Shown piece by piece: positions 15,740 to 44,073 of a DNA stretch of 64,000 nucleotides. Source of the DNA: Patagioenas fasciata (Eukaryota; Chordata; Aves; Columbiformes; Columbidae); the NCBI RefSeq assembly GCF_037038585.1, contig NC_092541.1, positions 1,733,445 through 1,797,444 of the forward strand. The letters run 5' to 3'. Numbering within the stretch: the first letter of the stretch is position 1; each line of letters opens with the position of its first letter. Under the pieces are notes generated by a model. The model made no database searches and was not told the DNA's origin. It worked only from the letters and a program-made list of their open reading frames with translations. The position numbers and the translations under genes were made by a program.

Positions 15740-16142
15740 AGACCGCACTCCCTCAGTTCAGCTGTGAGGATGCTGTGCAGACTGTGTCCAATGCCTCGCT
15801 CAAGTCAAGGTGGATCACGTCCACCATCACCCATCCATCTTGTTATGTCCTCATAACGGTCAATGAGGTTGGTCAAGCACAACTTCCCCTTGGTGAAGCC
15901 ATGTTGACTGCCCCTAATGACCCTCTTCTCCCTGATCTGCTTTGAGATGGCACCAAGGAGAAGTCGTTCCATCAGTTTCCCATGGGTGGAGGTGATGCTG
16001 ACCGGTCTATAGTTATCCAGGTCCTCCTTCTTGCCCTTTGTGAAGCCTGCAGTGCCATTTGCTTTCCTCCAGTCCTCAGGCACCTCTCCCATTTCCCTAC
16101 ACTTGGCAAAGATGATGGAGAGCGGTCCAGCAATGACCTTTT
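15740..16142 (-). mobile_element. CR1 LINE fragment, reverse-transcriptase region
   Basis: The minus strand encodes the CR1 reverse-transcriptase N-terminal core with EDWRKANGTAGFTKGKKEDL, NYRPVSITS, KLMERLLLGAI and QHGFTKGK, in an open frame of 95 codons. It ends within the same CCTCACAGCTGAACTGAGGG region where the copy in KRT12 intron 7 begins. Both ends are truncated. Confidence 0.9.
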
Positions 16143-16602
16143 AAGACATACACATTAAAACTCATAAAATATGCATGGGCAAACTCAATTTCATTACCTT
16201 TTTATTGTAGTACTATCATTTACTTTGGTAAATTCATTTCCCTGTTTAAGGTGCCTCGAAGCGATTAAAACTTAGTTTAAATTCAAGTATTGTAAAATGT
16301 ACCGAGTAGAAGCACAAAAAAGCTGCATAGTATAAGCACAAAAAAAAGCTGCATAGTGAAAATACTAGAGCAGGCTAATACATTCAGGAGGCCAAATACC
16401 CACATATTAACAACACCAGATCAGTATTAAGGTTAATGATAATTATCCAGCTTCATACAGTAGATATAGAACTGTGGGCAATATAAATGCGTTGTTCTTA
16501 CCGTTAACAAAAGAGAGAAGCGTAACTTAACACTGAAAGAGTTTGTGGTATCGGTTTTTGTAACACATGCTGTGAGTAATGAGGCAAATACCGACACTTA
16601 AA

Positions 16603-16995
16603 TTAACCTTTTACATGCTGCTGTGAATCCAGTAAATGTGGTACGTGGTTTATCAAGATTCGGAGCCCCTGCAGTGCCAGTGGTTCCAGTGGGAGTTGGT
16701 GACATCCATCCCTCTTAAAAGTCCTCGTAATCGTTGGAATTTCTCCCTCGATGTTACAAAGCAGCACATCTGAGCTTGTCTTTCTGTTTTTCCTGCGTAC
16801 AGATGCAAGATCATCTACTGCACTTTGCCCATAGGTGCTTTGAGGAGTAGTCGGGGGTATTGAATGGGTATGGTAGTATTTTACTTTGAATTTGTAGCCC
16901 TTACTTTGTCCACTTAATTTGAAGCTACAGTAGTTGTACCCTGGCACAATAGTGACCTGTGTGCTAGATGAAGAGCATATGCAAGGGAAAGGCAT
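16603..16995 (-). CDS. Unrecognised 130-codon ORF downstream of KRT222
   Basis: An ATG-started ORF of 130 codons on the minus strand, in unique AT-rich sequence about 570 bases beyond the KRT222 stop. I do not recognise the product. It is rather polar, with five cysteines, a basic KGYKFKVKYYH stretch, a VRRKNRKTSSD stretch and a leucine-rich end. A splice-acceptor-like TTTCTTTAG lies about 20 bases 5' of the ATG, and the ATG has AAA before it. KRT222 itself has a poly(A) signal between its stop and this ORF, so the ORF is probably not part of the main KRT222 message. It could be a chance open frame, an alternative 3' exon or a small lineage-specific gene. Confidence 0.2.
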   Translation of the reverse strand: MPFPCICSSSSTQVTIVPGYNYCSFKLSGQSKGYKFKVKYYHTHSIPPTTPQSTYGQSAVDDLASVRRKNRKTSSDVLLCNIEGEIPTITRTFKRDGCHQLPLEPLALQGLRILINHVPHLLDSQQHVKG

Positions 16996-17449
16996 TTTTG
17001 CTCAGCTGTTGCCTAAAGAAATTCATTGAAAAATACCAGCCGTGCTTCAAAGGAAACTCTTTGTTAACAGTTGATGTATTTTAAGAGCATCTTCATACGT
17101 AATTTTTGCTGTTAGAAAGTGTTCTTCTAAAATACACTTCAAGAAGTATGACAGTCGTGATACAAATTGCAAGGATCCATCAGTCATTATGTATAGGCAA
17201 TATTGAACAATTAAGAGAATGAAATACGCAGTTCTCATTTCCAGAAAGAGAAGACACGTTCTCTTTTACAAAGGCATAATACGTCAAAGTATAAAGTTAT
17301 CGTTTAATTTTTGGTGAAATCCTACAAAACAACAGCAACAATGAGAAAATTAAAGGGCTGCACCCAGAGTATAAAACCAGTAGAAGTCAGGTTTCTTGGC
17401 ATCTTAACTCCCTCGCTCTTCCCCCTTTCTTTCGAACGACTTGTACGCT

Positions 17450-17455
17450 TTTATT
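17450..17455 (-). terminator. KRT222: KRT222 poly(A) signal
   Basis: AATAAA on the minus strand (TTTATT on plus), about 107 bases after the KRT222 stop. It gives a short 3' UTR. Other hexamers may exist further downstream. Confidence 0.55.
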
Positions 17456-17561
17456 GTATTAATCAAAGTACTTAGTAAGATTGTGTGGCTGTAGCAAGAT
17501 AGGAGGCCGCGGAAGTCCACCTGCAGTTTATTTCCAGAGCTTTGGGTGAGTTTGCCGTGGG

Positions 17562-21687
<4,126 letters not shown>

Positions 21688-21698
21688 TCTCCTCCCAT

Positions 21699-22088
21699 CC
21701 TCCGCGCTGGCTCCGCGGCCCGGGCGCCGGGACCAGCGGCTGCTGCAGAGCCCGGGCTGCCTGCAGCGCCTTAAAGCTGCAGAGCTGCATTTCGGGGGAG
21801 CTCTGGAAGGTCAGAGCCTTCCCGTGGCTTCTAAAAGCACGTTCAGTAAAGCAAAGCTCTGTCGCTTACCTAAATGATGCGCTGAAATGAATGTTTAAAT
21901 GGTTTTGGTGCGCTAAAACTGTGTTGCTTTTATTTTTATATAACCTCAAAAACGTGAGGTTAAGAAATAGAAAGCAAAGGATGAAATTACAGCTGCTCAG
22001 TGTATGTAATCTCAATGGTAGGGAAGGCAATAGCTTGTACTGGTGGCCGTGCTGCCAGGCAGCTGTGCAGCATGGGAACAGGTTATTC
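21699..22088. promoter_or_regulatory. KRT222 upstream region
   Basis: A GC-rich block directly 5' of the KRT222 start (about 21690-21800) probably contains its promoter. There is no clear TATA box, only a TTTAAGG near 21770 on the minus strand. The rest is AT-rich. Confidence 0.35.
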
Positions 22089-22832
22089 ATGGATCCCAGA
22101 GTGTCAGGGGTTGAAGGGACCTGGAAAGCTCATCCAGTGCAATCCCCCATGGAGCAGGAACACCCAGCTGAGGTTCCACAGGAAGGGGTCCAGGCGGGTT
22201 TGAATGTCTGCAGAGAAGGAGACTCCACAACCTCCCTGGGCAGCCTGGGCCAGGCTCTGACACCCTCACCAGGAACAAGTTTTTTCTCATACTTAAGTGG
22301 AACCTCCTGTGTTCCAGTTTGCACCCATTGCCCCTTGTCCTGTCACTGGTTGTCACCCAGAAGAGCCTGGCTCCATCCTCCTGACACTGCCCCTTTCCAT
22401 ATTGATCCCCATGAATGAGTCCCCCCTCAGTCTCCTCTTCTCCAGCTCCAGAGCCCCAGCTCCCTCAGCCTTTCCTCACACGGGAGATGCTCCACTCCCT
22501 CCAGCATCTTGGTGGCTGCGCTGGACTCTCTCCAGCAGTTCCCTGTCCTTCTGGAACTGAGGGGCCACAACTGGACACAATATTCCAGGTGTGGTCTCCC
22601 CAGGGCAGAGCAGAGGGGCAGGAGAACCTCTCTGACCCACTGACCATCCCCTTCTAACCCACCCCAGGTACCATTGGCTTCCTGGCCACAAGGGCCCAGT
22701 GCTGGCTCATGGTCACCCTGCTGTCCCCAGGACCCCCAGGTCCCTTTCCCCTACACTGCTCTCTAATAGGTCATTCCCCAACTTATACTGGAACCTGGGG
22801 TTGTTCCTGCCCTGTTCCTGTTCCATTGTGTC
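22089..22832 (-). mobile_element. CR1 LINE 3' fragment between KRT222 and SMARCE1
   Basis: Minus-strand CR1 3' end, from a GACACTCTGGGATCC-like terminus at the left to a CAGGAACAACCCCAGGTTCC segment at the right. It is nearly the same as the copy in KRT222 intron 5, but extends about 200 bases further 5' in the element. Confidence 0.9.
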
Positions 22833-23459
22833 AGTAAAAAATAAATATCCACTAAGTAGAATACATTTTTAGGCTCTAAATGAGAATGTGCATCAGTCAA
22901 ATGAGAAAAAAAGGCAGTGAACTTTTACAAGACACTCATCTTTTTAGAAGTCAAAGTATTAGACCGCTTTAAAGTCTCCTTGTATGCAAAAAGCCTCCTT
23001 GTTCTTGGCTCTGTCCGCTGGCACATGTAAAAGGATCCTGTGTTCTGATTTTTCTCAGCTGGCTGTTTTCCCGCTGACCCGCACCCAGATGAGAAAGTTT
23101 TGTTGTCCACCGTCTTTTTTAAAGCGTCTTAATTATGCTCGTTTTACGTGGTTCTGAAACCGAAACAACCACGGTGTTCTTCATCGATTGTACGAGAGCA
23201 GTCACATCATAAAAACAAGAGGACTACACCAAACAAGCATAAGATATTATATTTTAGGGCAGTATAAGCATTAATAGGAAGAGCATATGTATTTAAGCAA
23301 ATAAGAGCTTGAAATGCAATTTAAAACCTTCCTTTTTCTTTGCATTGCAATAGATTGCTTACAGCCTGCTTTCAGTTCCCTGGGATAATGTTTTCTGTTT
23401 ACACCAGGCCAAGTCAAGGCTGTTGAGCATCCAGAAACAGATGCAGAAATGGGTCAGAT
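22833..23459. other. Spacer 5' of the SMARCE1 CpG island
   Basis: AT-rich unique sequence with no gene or repeat that I recognise. Confidence 0.55.
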
Positions 23460-24250
23460 TTTGTCACAAAAGCGCCCCCGGGAGCGGCCGCGCTGCCTCC
23501 GAGGAGGAAAAAGGCGCCAAACGGCGGCGGGCGTGAGGCGCCGGGAGCCCGTCGCTCCTGCTGGTTCCGAGAGGAACGCGAAGGCGGGCGGGACGACGGA
23601 ACCGACCCCGGTGCTGGAAACTGCGGGTGCCTGGGGAGGGCCGGTAACCCCCGGCACCGGGCGGGGCGGGGCGGCCTCCCCGGTAACGGCGGGGCGGGGC
23701 CTGCACCTCGCACGTAGCGCCCGGATCTTTCCCCTCTGCCTTCCGCAGATTCGCCACAAACGCTTCCAGCTCCCGCTCTCCCGAAGGGGCGCGAAAAAGG
23801 CAGCGGCCCGGCGGGGGCTCCGGGGCGAGGAGGGGGGGTGATCTCTCTCCCGCTTGAAAGCCGGGCCTGCCGCCGAGAGGCTGGAGGAGGTCGGTGGGGG
23901 TTTGTCGAAAGTGCGGAGCGCGCAGGCGCCGTCCCTCGCTGCCAGCCCGGCCTGGTGAGGAACAAAGGGAGCGCGGCCGGAGCGGGTGAGTCGGGGCGGG
24001 AGCGCTCGCTCGGGGCCGCCCGCCCGGCCCGGCGGCTGCGGCCCGGGGAGCAGCCGAGCTGGGGGGGGTGAGGAGGTCTTGGCGCTTTCCCCGTTAGCGG
24101 CCGGGGGACCTGAGGGGGCCGCGGCCTCCGCGGCCGGTCCCGGGGCTCGGCCGGGCCGAGGGCCCTGTTGCGGGGATCGTTTTCCTCAGGAGGAAGGCGC
24201 GGAGGGAACCGCGGGGCCGCCTTCCCGCCCCGGCTCCCCCTGACCGCCCG
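23460..24250. promoter_or_regulatory. SMARCE1: CpG island at SMARCE1 promoter
   Basis: About 790 bases of very GC-rich, CpG-dense sequence in an otherwise AT-rich area, with several GGGGCGGGG SP1-type boxes (for example near 23663-23700). It covers the noncoding first exon of SMARCE1. No TATA box is seen, as usual for a housekeeping gene. Long ORFs on both strands here are a by-product of the low AT content. A divergent transcript towards KRT222 is possible but not shown. Confidence 0.85.
23900..23985 (+). other. SMARCE1: SMARCE1 noncoding exon 1 (5' edge uncertain)
   Basis: A strong donor, CGG|GTGAGT, at 23985/23986 inside the CpG island fits the untranslated first exon that joins exon 2 at 24825. 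The left edge cannot be read from sequence; 23900 is a guess. Confidence 0.5.
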
Positions 24251-24824
24251 TCCTGAGGGGGATTCGTGCGAGTCCGAAGCTCAGCGCGTTATTCCCGGGT
24301 GTTTCAAAAGGAGTTTCGGCTTCTGTGGAAACTTCCGTGGAGTTATTTGAAGAGAAAAGTAGATGAAGCATCGATGTTTTAGCGCTTTTTCCACACACAC
24401 CGATGGGCTCGTTGCTAAAAAGGTTAAAAACGTTCATTCGCGTCCCATGGCCTGTGATGGAGCTGCTGCTGGGTTCGGTGATTCAAGACACGATTTAATT
24501 TGGTCACTCATGCATTCATACCAGTTTTCTGAAACAGGGGGAAATCTTGGGGTATGTTATTGTTCTTTCTTAAGGCAAAAAATACATATACTTTAATATG
24601 AAGGTACTAAACCCGAGTGTTATTTCACAGCTATTTAAGGCCAGATTACTTGGAAAGTACGTTCATTTTTCAAAGAGATAACAGTTTTGTTTTGAGAAAC
24701 ACTTGTCTTTATTTCAAAATTGGCAAACTGTAATAATTAATGGTAAATATAATAATCGAAGTTTCAACGATTTGGGGAAGCAAAGGCGTAATACTTAATA
24801 GCGTGGTATTCTTTTGTCTTTCAG
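23986..24824 (+). other. SMARCE1: SMARCE1 intron 1
   Basis: 839-base intron starting in the CpG island and ending at acceptor TTGTCTTTCAG. No repeat or gene seen. Confidence 0.5.
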
Positions 24825-24868
24825 AAGTACAAATATAATGTCAGGTGGCTGAAAATTTGCCTGTCAAA

Positions 24869-38340
<13,472 letters not shown>

Positions 38341-38341
38341 A

Positions 38342-41325
38342 TACTGACTCGTTCCATGTGTCTCTTTTTTAATGAAGTACCGGTTTGGTTTAAAATGTGC
38401 TACGCGGTTTTTGTATCTCCCTCGACTGTATCGCTTGTCTCCAAAGGGTATCGGGTTTAGTAACTTGTCAGGTATCAGCACAGGGACTTCGAGGGTCTGT
38501 AGGAGCAAAGGATCTGACACCAGACAGGGAAAACAAGATGTAGAGATCGTATTGCTTGGGATTCCTTGTCTAGAAAAGCATTGCTTTGGGGTTTTATATC
38601 AGAAATCGTGCCTTTTTGCCTTTCCTCTGGTTCCGTGGCCGCAGTGACAGCGTCTTGCCCAAAGACCCTCGCTCCTTGGGCTGGCGAGGGACAGACGCGT
38701 GTCCCCTCTGCCCCAGCTCAGCAGAACGTGACATCCGCTACCAGGGAGCCACAGAGGCTGAGGAAACGCAGTTAATATAAGAGCACCCACTTTCCTAGAG
38801 AGACCATGGTGTCACCGAGGTGTCCTGGGGACAACCCCGAGCAAACCAAACCCCCCGGGAGCCTTTGTGCTGTCCCCGCTGCGCCAGCTCTTGCCACACG
38901 GCCCCTGCAGATGCCCAGTTCTGGGTGTTTAAAGCTAATCAGTCCTCACGAGCAGCGCTCGAAATGGGGCTGAAAGGCGCGGGTTTGGGCTGGTTTGGTG
39001 TCATCTTTGTCTTTTATAGAGCAGCATTAACTAATTAATTTGCTACCAATGTGTCCTGGTACAACCTCAGCCAGAGAGACGGCAAATACAGAGCAGGGGA
39101 GCGTTCACACGCGTACATGCGCTCTGAAGAGTCACGATCAAGGCACAAATGGTAAAAAAGAGCAGTTTTGCTCCCCATGACCTTTCAAACCCCTGGCAGC
39201 TCTACAGATGTACCAAAAATGCCCCATTTTGCCCTCCTGGAGTAAAACACCGAGTTCCAACACGAGATACAAGCCGTCCCATGACTTCACAGCTCTAGGA
39301 GAACACGATGCAAATGCTTCAAGGAACCAGGATGTTTCTAGGGAAGAGTGGGTGTATCAGATGATGACGTTTTTTAAATCCTTTTGGTCTTTTTTTTTTT
39401 TTTAAATGCTCTAAAACTAATAAAACCCAACACGTTTTGGTTTTTTAAGCTGACGGTGGTCTGGTTCTTGTCTTCTAAGGTACCGCCTGGATGTGATTCA
39501 GAGCTTTACCCACTGTTCTCAAGCGCAGAGAAGGATAAAAACGCGTTCTCCTCATCTTTGAAGGAAAAGTAGCAGCTCTGATGTTCATGTGGGTTTTGGC
39601 AAAGCTGGACGTGAACCGAATGCTCTTAGGAGGAAATGGAAACCGTGGCTGCTGCTCCACGTGGGTTTGAAGCATTTGAAGCAGTGAAACCCGCCTAAAA
39701 ATTCAACTCAAATTCTAAATTCCCGTTTCTTGAAGAGCGGGCAGGTTGCTCAAGCACTCGCAGTTGTACTTCAGTTGCGCTTTAGGAGCTTCTGCTTCCA
39801 GCAATTAAAATAATTGGTTTCAGAAAAACACATCTTGAGGCGCTTACGAGGGGGGAGTCACCTAGTGACCCATTTTGCTTTTACAGCTCATAATTAACTG
39901 CGCCAAAACGCTCGTAATTAAAAGAGGAGGGTTATTTGTTCTGCGAACTCGCTCTGAGGAAACTCAAATCGCCAAAACAACAGACGCTGGTTGAAATACA
40001 ACGTGAAAATTGAGATGTGCAAATACCTTCGGTTAGAGATTGGGGTAAAACAGAACCCGGGGCAGCAGACGCTGCAGGAACGAGGTGGGTTTGCCAATAA
40101 TTTAACACTTTCAGATCTTCAAAACTGGAGAAAAACCAGCACAGCCCTTCATAGAAAGACCCGAATTCCCATTTCTCCTGAAACCCTCCCCAGGCTGCAC
40201 AGGAGCTTTTATTTAACTTGCAGAACAACCAGCGCTGAGTTTTCTTCACCTAGAGCACCAACCCTTGCACACAGGAGCTCGGGTGCAACAGGAGACTCCA
40301 AACCTTGGTTGCTGCAACGCTTGTGCAACAGCTGGGGGTTGTAAAGGCCGTTTGTGCTTCTCATCTGCTCCATATTCTCCAGTTACATGTAAATTAACAG
40401 TAATTATTCGCAAAGCCAGGCTGTGTTGCAGCGTGGGGTGTGTACCCCCGTGGGTAGGTGTGATCTCCAAGGGTGAAACAGCTTCTCCGAGCACGTGAGA
40501 ACCTCCTGAAATGCCCCGTGGGCAACGTGTGAGCCCCTGACCCAGCCCTGTGGTGCCCACGAGGGGCACGAGCATCAGGGATCCCCAAGAGACCCCCCAG
40601 AAACTCGTTCTGTATCAGAGACGAGGAGCTTGGTGAGGCCTCCAGCTGATGATGCACCAAGCTCTGATGGAGCTGTTAATTGGAGCCACGTGCCCACCTG
40701 GACGTCCTCAGCAGGACAGGAAACCTCCCACAGGAAGGTGGAGGAGATAAAGCTCAGCAGCTTCAGCAGGAGCCAGCTCTGTGTCTTCCAGGGGCTTTGT
40801 TTGGCAGGTGGGTGCAAGTTCTTGGGGTTCCATCTTCCCCTGGCTGTCTCGGGGTGTCGGAGCCGGCAGGTCCTTCACACGCACAAAAGATCAATGAGGA
40901 AACAAAGAGGCAAATCCAAATCGTTGCATTGTGGTAAGGGAGGTGTTTTCTTTGGTTTGTTTTTCCCTTCGAGAGAAAAAGAGGCTTTTTTTTGGGAGTC
41001 TGAGTCATGCTCTGGGAGCTCTGACATCCCCAGCGCTGCTTGGGTTGTTCTTTAGGTGAAAATCAAGCAGGCAAAGGTTCCCTTCTCCATGGGGTAGTTC
41101 TCAAAAATGTGCTTTCATCTCACCACAAAAACAGTGGAGGTTATGAAGAAGCCTGGGTTAAAAAACTGCTCTTAAAGCTTTTTTGGATATTTTTTTTCGT
41201 GTTAGTATAATTAACAGATTTTATCACCCATGAAAACCCCTGACCTACAAAACTGAAATGCGGTAACGGGTACATGGAGCAGGCCCGAAGGTGTTAAAAT
41301 ATAAACTGGGCACCTTGTGAGATTG
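38342..41325. other. SMARCE1 3' flank and intergenic DNA
   Basis: The SMARCE1 3' UTR may extend to the AATAAA at 39419. A poly(T) run is at 39391-39403. Beyond this I see only short ORFs (up to 141 codons at 40630-41055) without similarity or splice context, and no gene. Confidence 0.5.
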
Positions 41326-41329
41326 TTCA

Positions 41330-41640
41330 CCAGCGATTCAACAGGCAAAGCGCTTCACCAGCAGTGTTCACCAACAATTCAACAACAGGCAAAGCACTAC
41401 ACCAGCAGTGTTCACCAGCAGTGTTCACCAACAATTCAACAACAGGCAAAGCACTACACCAGCAGTGTTCACCAGCAGTGTTCACCAACAATTCAACAAC
41501 AGGCAAAGCGCTTCACCAGCAGTGTTCACCAGCAGTGTTCACCAACAATTCAACAACAGGCAAAGCGCTTCACCAGCAGTGTTCACCAGCAGTGCTCACC
41601 AGCAGTGTTCACCAACAATTCAACAACAGGCAAAGCGCTT
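41330..41640 (+). repeat. 57-bp minisatellite with a 13-bp sub-repeat
   Basis: The AATTCAACAACAGGCAAAGC core recurs at 41376, 41433, 41490, 41547 and 41617, spacing 57, 57, 57 and 70. Each unit is two (once three) copies of the 13-mer TTCACCAGCAGTG plus a 31-base segment. The extra 13-mer explains the 70-base period. Because 57 is divisible by three and no stop falls in any plus-strand frame of the unit, all three frames stay open; this is not evidence of coding. Confidence 0.95.
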
Positions 41641-43629
41641 CGCTCCCGCTGAAACCGCTGCTCTCTGCCTCTTAGGAACTTGATGCTCCTCAATACCCTT
41701 TGAGGGCACCAAGCTGAGGACGGGACGGGTCCGCTGCCCGTTAGGGGATAAAATAGCACAGCCTGGCACAGGCGGGGTGGTTTGTTGTGGGGGGGACAGG
41801 AGCCGCTGTTCAGAGCGTTGTGTTGCGCTGATGCCCAGCAGAGCAGAGCTGGAGAGCCTGGGTTCATTTGGGGGTCAGGAGAGTGGGTCCGGAGCCCTGG
41901 GAGGGACCCCCGGACACGCACGTTTGGGTGGCAGGAGAGCTGGGGCGGAGGAGGCTCAGAGGGGACGTGGTAATGAGCGAGGGGTCTTCCTAGGCAGCCT
42001 TTGCCTTTTGGTTTTAAATCTATTTGGGATTTTTTGGTCCCAGTTTATCAAAAGCCACTTGACAAGGCCTCCAGATTGGCCATTGAGCTACAAACCTTGT
42101 GCTGACACAGGGTCATTAGAACTGTCTTCGCTGCTTTGCTCCCCTCTCCTTCCATCCTCCCAGCGCTCCCGATTTCTGGAACATTGAGCAAAACGCTCCT
42201 CGCGGTGGGTTCGGGGTGAGAAGGGGCGCGGGTCTGTGCTCGCGGAGGCGCTTGAGCTGGAGCCGGCGCTGCCACCAGGAGTCCCTCAAACCCTGTTGAG
42301 AGACTGCAGAGATTGTCGTTCAACAACCGCCGCTGCCAGGAACCGCGCTGGCTCTGGATCGGCCCCTTGGCTGTGCTGTCTGTCTGTCAGCAACTCCAAC
42401 CCAGACAGAAACGCAGCTGCGGGTGCTCCGACTCCAGCTTTAAGCCCTCTTGGATATAAAGCGCAGCTTTGCGAGTGTTTAATTGCGGTGTGTTTAATCA
42501 CATCAGACACACGGAGCCGTAATTCCCTCCCACTCCCCCCGTGAGCCCCAGTTCCGCCCCAGAGCCATCGCAGCCGTGACTTTGTGCCCTAAGGAACCTG
42601 TGACGCTTGCTGGAGGTTTCCAACGCTTAATCGAGTGCTTTGACTCCTGGATCCGAAACCTTCCCTGTGTACACACGGTATTATTGATGGTGATTCTTGC
42701 AATTCTCTCCCCAGTGCGATTTTTACGATAACCAAGCGGAGATCAACGAGAGCCCTTTGAGCAGGGATCCTGCTCTGGTCGGCTCTGTCTCTCGCTGTTT
42801 TTGTTCTCAGTTCCCTTCTTTCACTTTGACGCTTTTTTCCCCCCGCCCTGGTCTTCAAGGGGTTTTTTTGAAGTGGTTTTGCAGTTATTGGGCTGGTGTC
42901 TTATTTTGTTGTGAAGTTATCACACACGGCTTCGCTGCTGACTTACAAAAGTCTATAGTTTCTGTAAACAGGTAGTTTCAATTTACCTTTTTCACTCAAT
43001 TCTATTAAAAAGGCAAGAAAAAGCCATTTCAATCCTGGCACCCATTCTAGGGGATGTGGGGGAGAAGCCAAACCAGCAAGAGTGACAACAGCAACCAGGT
43101 GAAAAATCGCTATATATCATTTCTTAAGCCCAGGGTTGAAGAACAACAGATCTGTCATAGACAGGACTGGATGAGCTCTTGGGGAAACCACTGATGGGAT
43201 TATTCCATTTCCATACCCAGCCTTGTTTCAAAGAGCACAAGGGATGGGTGTTAAACCTTGCACGTTCTGAATACGACACCGAGGGCTCGCAGGACGTTTG
43301 CAGTGCGGTCAGGAGACACCGGAACCCTCAGTTCTTTCAGAAGACAAAACACTGCTGCTTTATGTCCCTGAACAATTCATTTCTCCCCAATGTGTGGTGT
43401 CCTGCGGGAACTTCCCAGCCGTCTGCCCACCTGTGTGGGAACAAAGCGCCAGGAGGTTTCAAAACCCTCTCTAGATATGATCTGTGGCTCCTATAACCTG
43501 TCAGGAGCTTCTCTTCATATTTTTTTATCTCCTCTCCTTTCCCCCCCTGCTCTTCTGGGGTGACCAGTGGCTCTGCCACGTTAGTTCAGCGCAGGAGGGG
43601 GTGGTTTGTTCATTGCAGGCCCCTCTATA
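41641..43629. other. Intergenic stretch, no gene seen
   Basis: Patches of GC-rich sequence with short ORFs that do not resemble known proteins. An acceptor-like CTCTCCCCAG at 42713 opens a 92-codon frame, but it has no partner that I can find. Confidence 0.5.
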
Positions 43630-44073
43630 TACAAGAGCAACAAGACTGGGGAAGGGACTTGAACACAAGAGCTATGGGGAGAGGCTGAGGGAGCTGGGCT
43701 TGTTCAGTCTGGAGCAGAGGAGGCTTAGAGCTGAGCTCAGCACTCTCTAGAACGACCTGAAGGGCAGTTCTAGCCAGGGGGGATTGGGCTCTTCTCCCAG
43801 GCAGTCAGCAGTAGGACAAGGGGGCATGGGCTTCAACTCTGCCAGGGGAAATTTAGGCTGGAGATTAGGAAGAAATTCCATACAGAGAGAGTGGTCAGCA
43901 TTGGAATGGCTGCCCAGGGAGGTGCTGGACTCACCGGCCCTGGAGGTTTTTAAACTGAGATTGGCCATGGCACTTAGTGCCATGATCTGGTGAACGGACT
44001 GGGGTTGGACCAAGGGTTGGACTGGATGAGCTCTGAGGGCTTTTCCAGCCCAGTCCATTCCGTGATTCTGTTT
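43630..44073 (+). mobile_element. CR1 LINE 3' fragment
   Basis: Plus-strand CR1 3' end from CAACAAGACTGGGGAAGGGA through GGAGAGGCTGAGGGAGCTGG and GGTTGGACTGGATGAGCTCT to the terminal CCGTGATTCTGTT. It is highly similar, in inverse orientation, to 34541-34980 in SMARCE1 intron 7. Confidence 0.92.

Noticed and set aside
23414-23965. Overlapping long ORFs on both strands in the GC-rich block
   Set aside because: Stop codons are rare in a CpG island. The peptides are Pro/Arg/Ala-rich with no motif, and the region is explained as the SMARCE1 promoter.
41317-41683. Three overlapping plus-strand ORFs with repeated QQCSP-like peptides
   Set aside because: They are the three frames of a 57-bp tandem repeat whose unit contains no stop; no start context, splice signal or similarity supports a protein.
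42697-42975. 92-codon ORF opened by a good acceptor-like CTCTCCCCAG
   Set aside because: No donor or partner exon with a matching phase was found, and the C-terminal half runs into T-rich low-complexity sequence.
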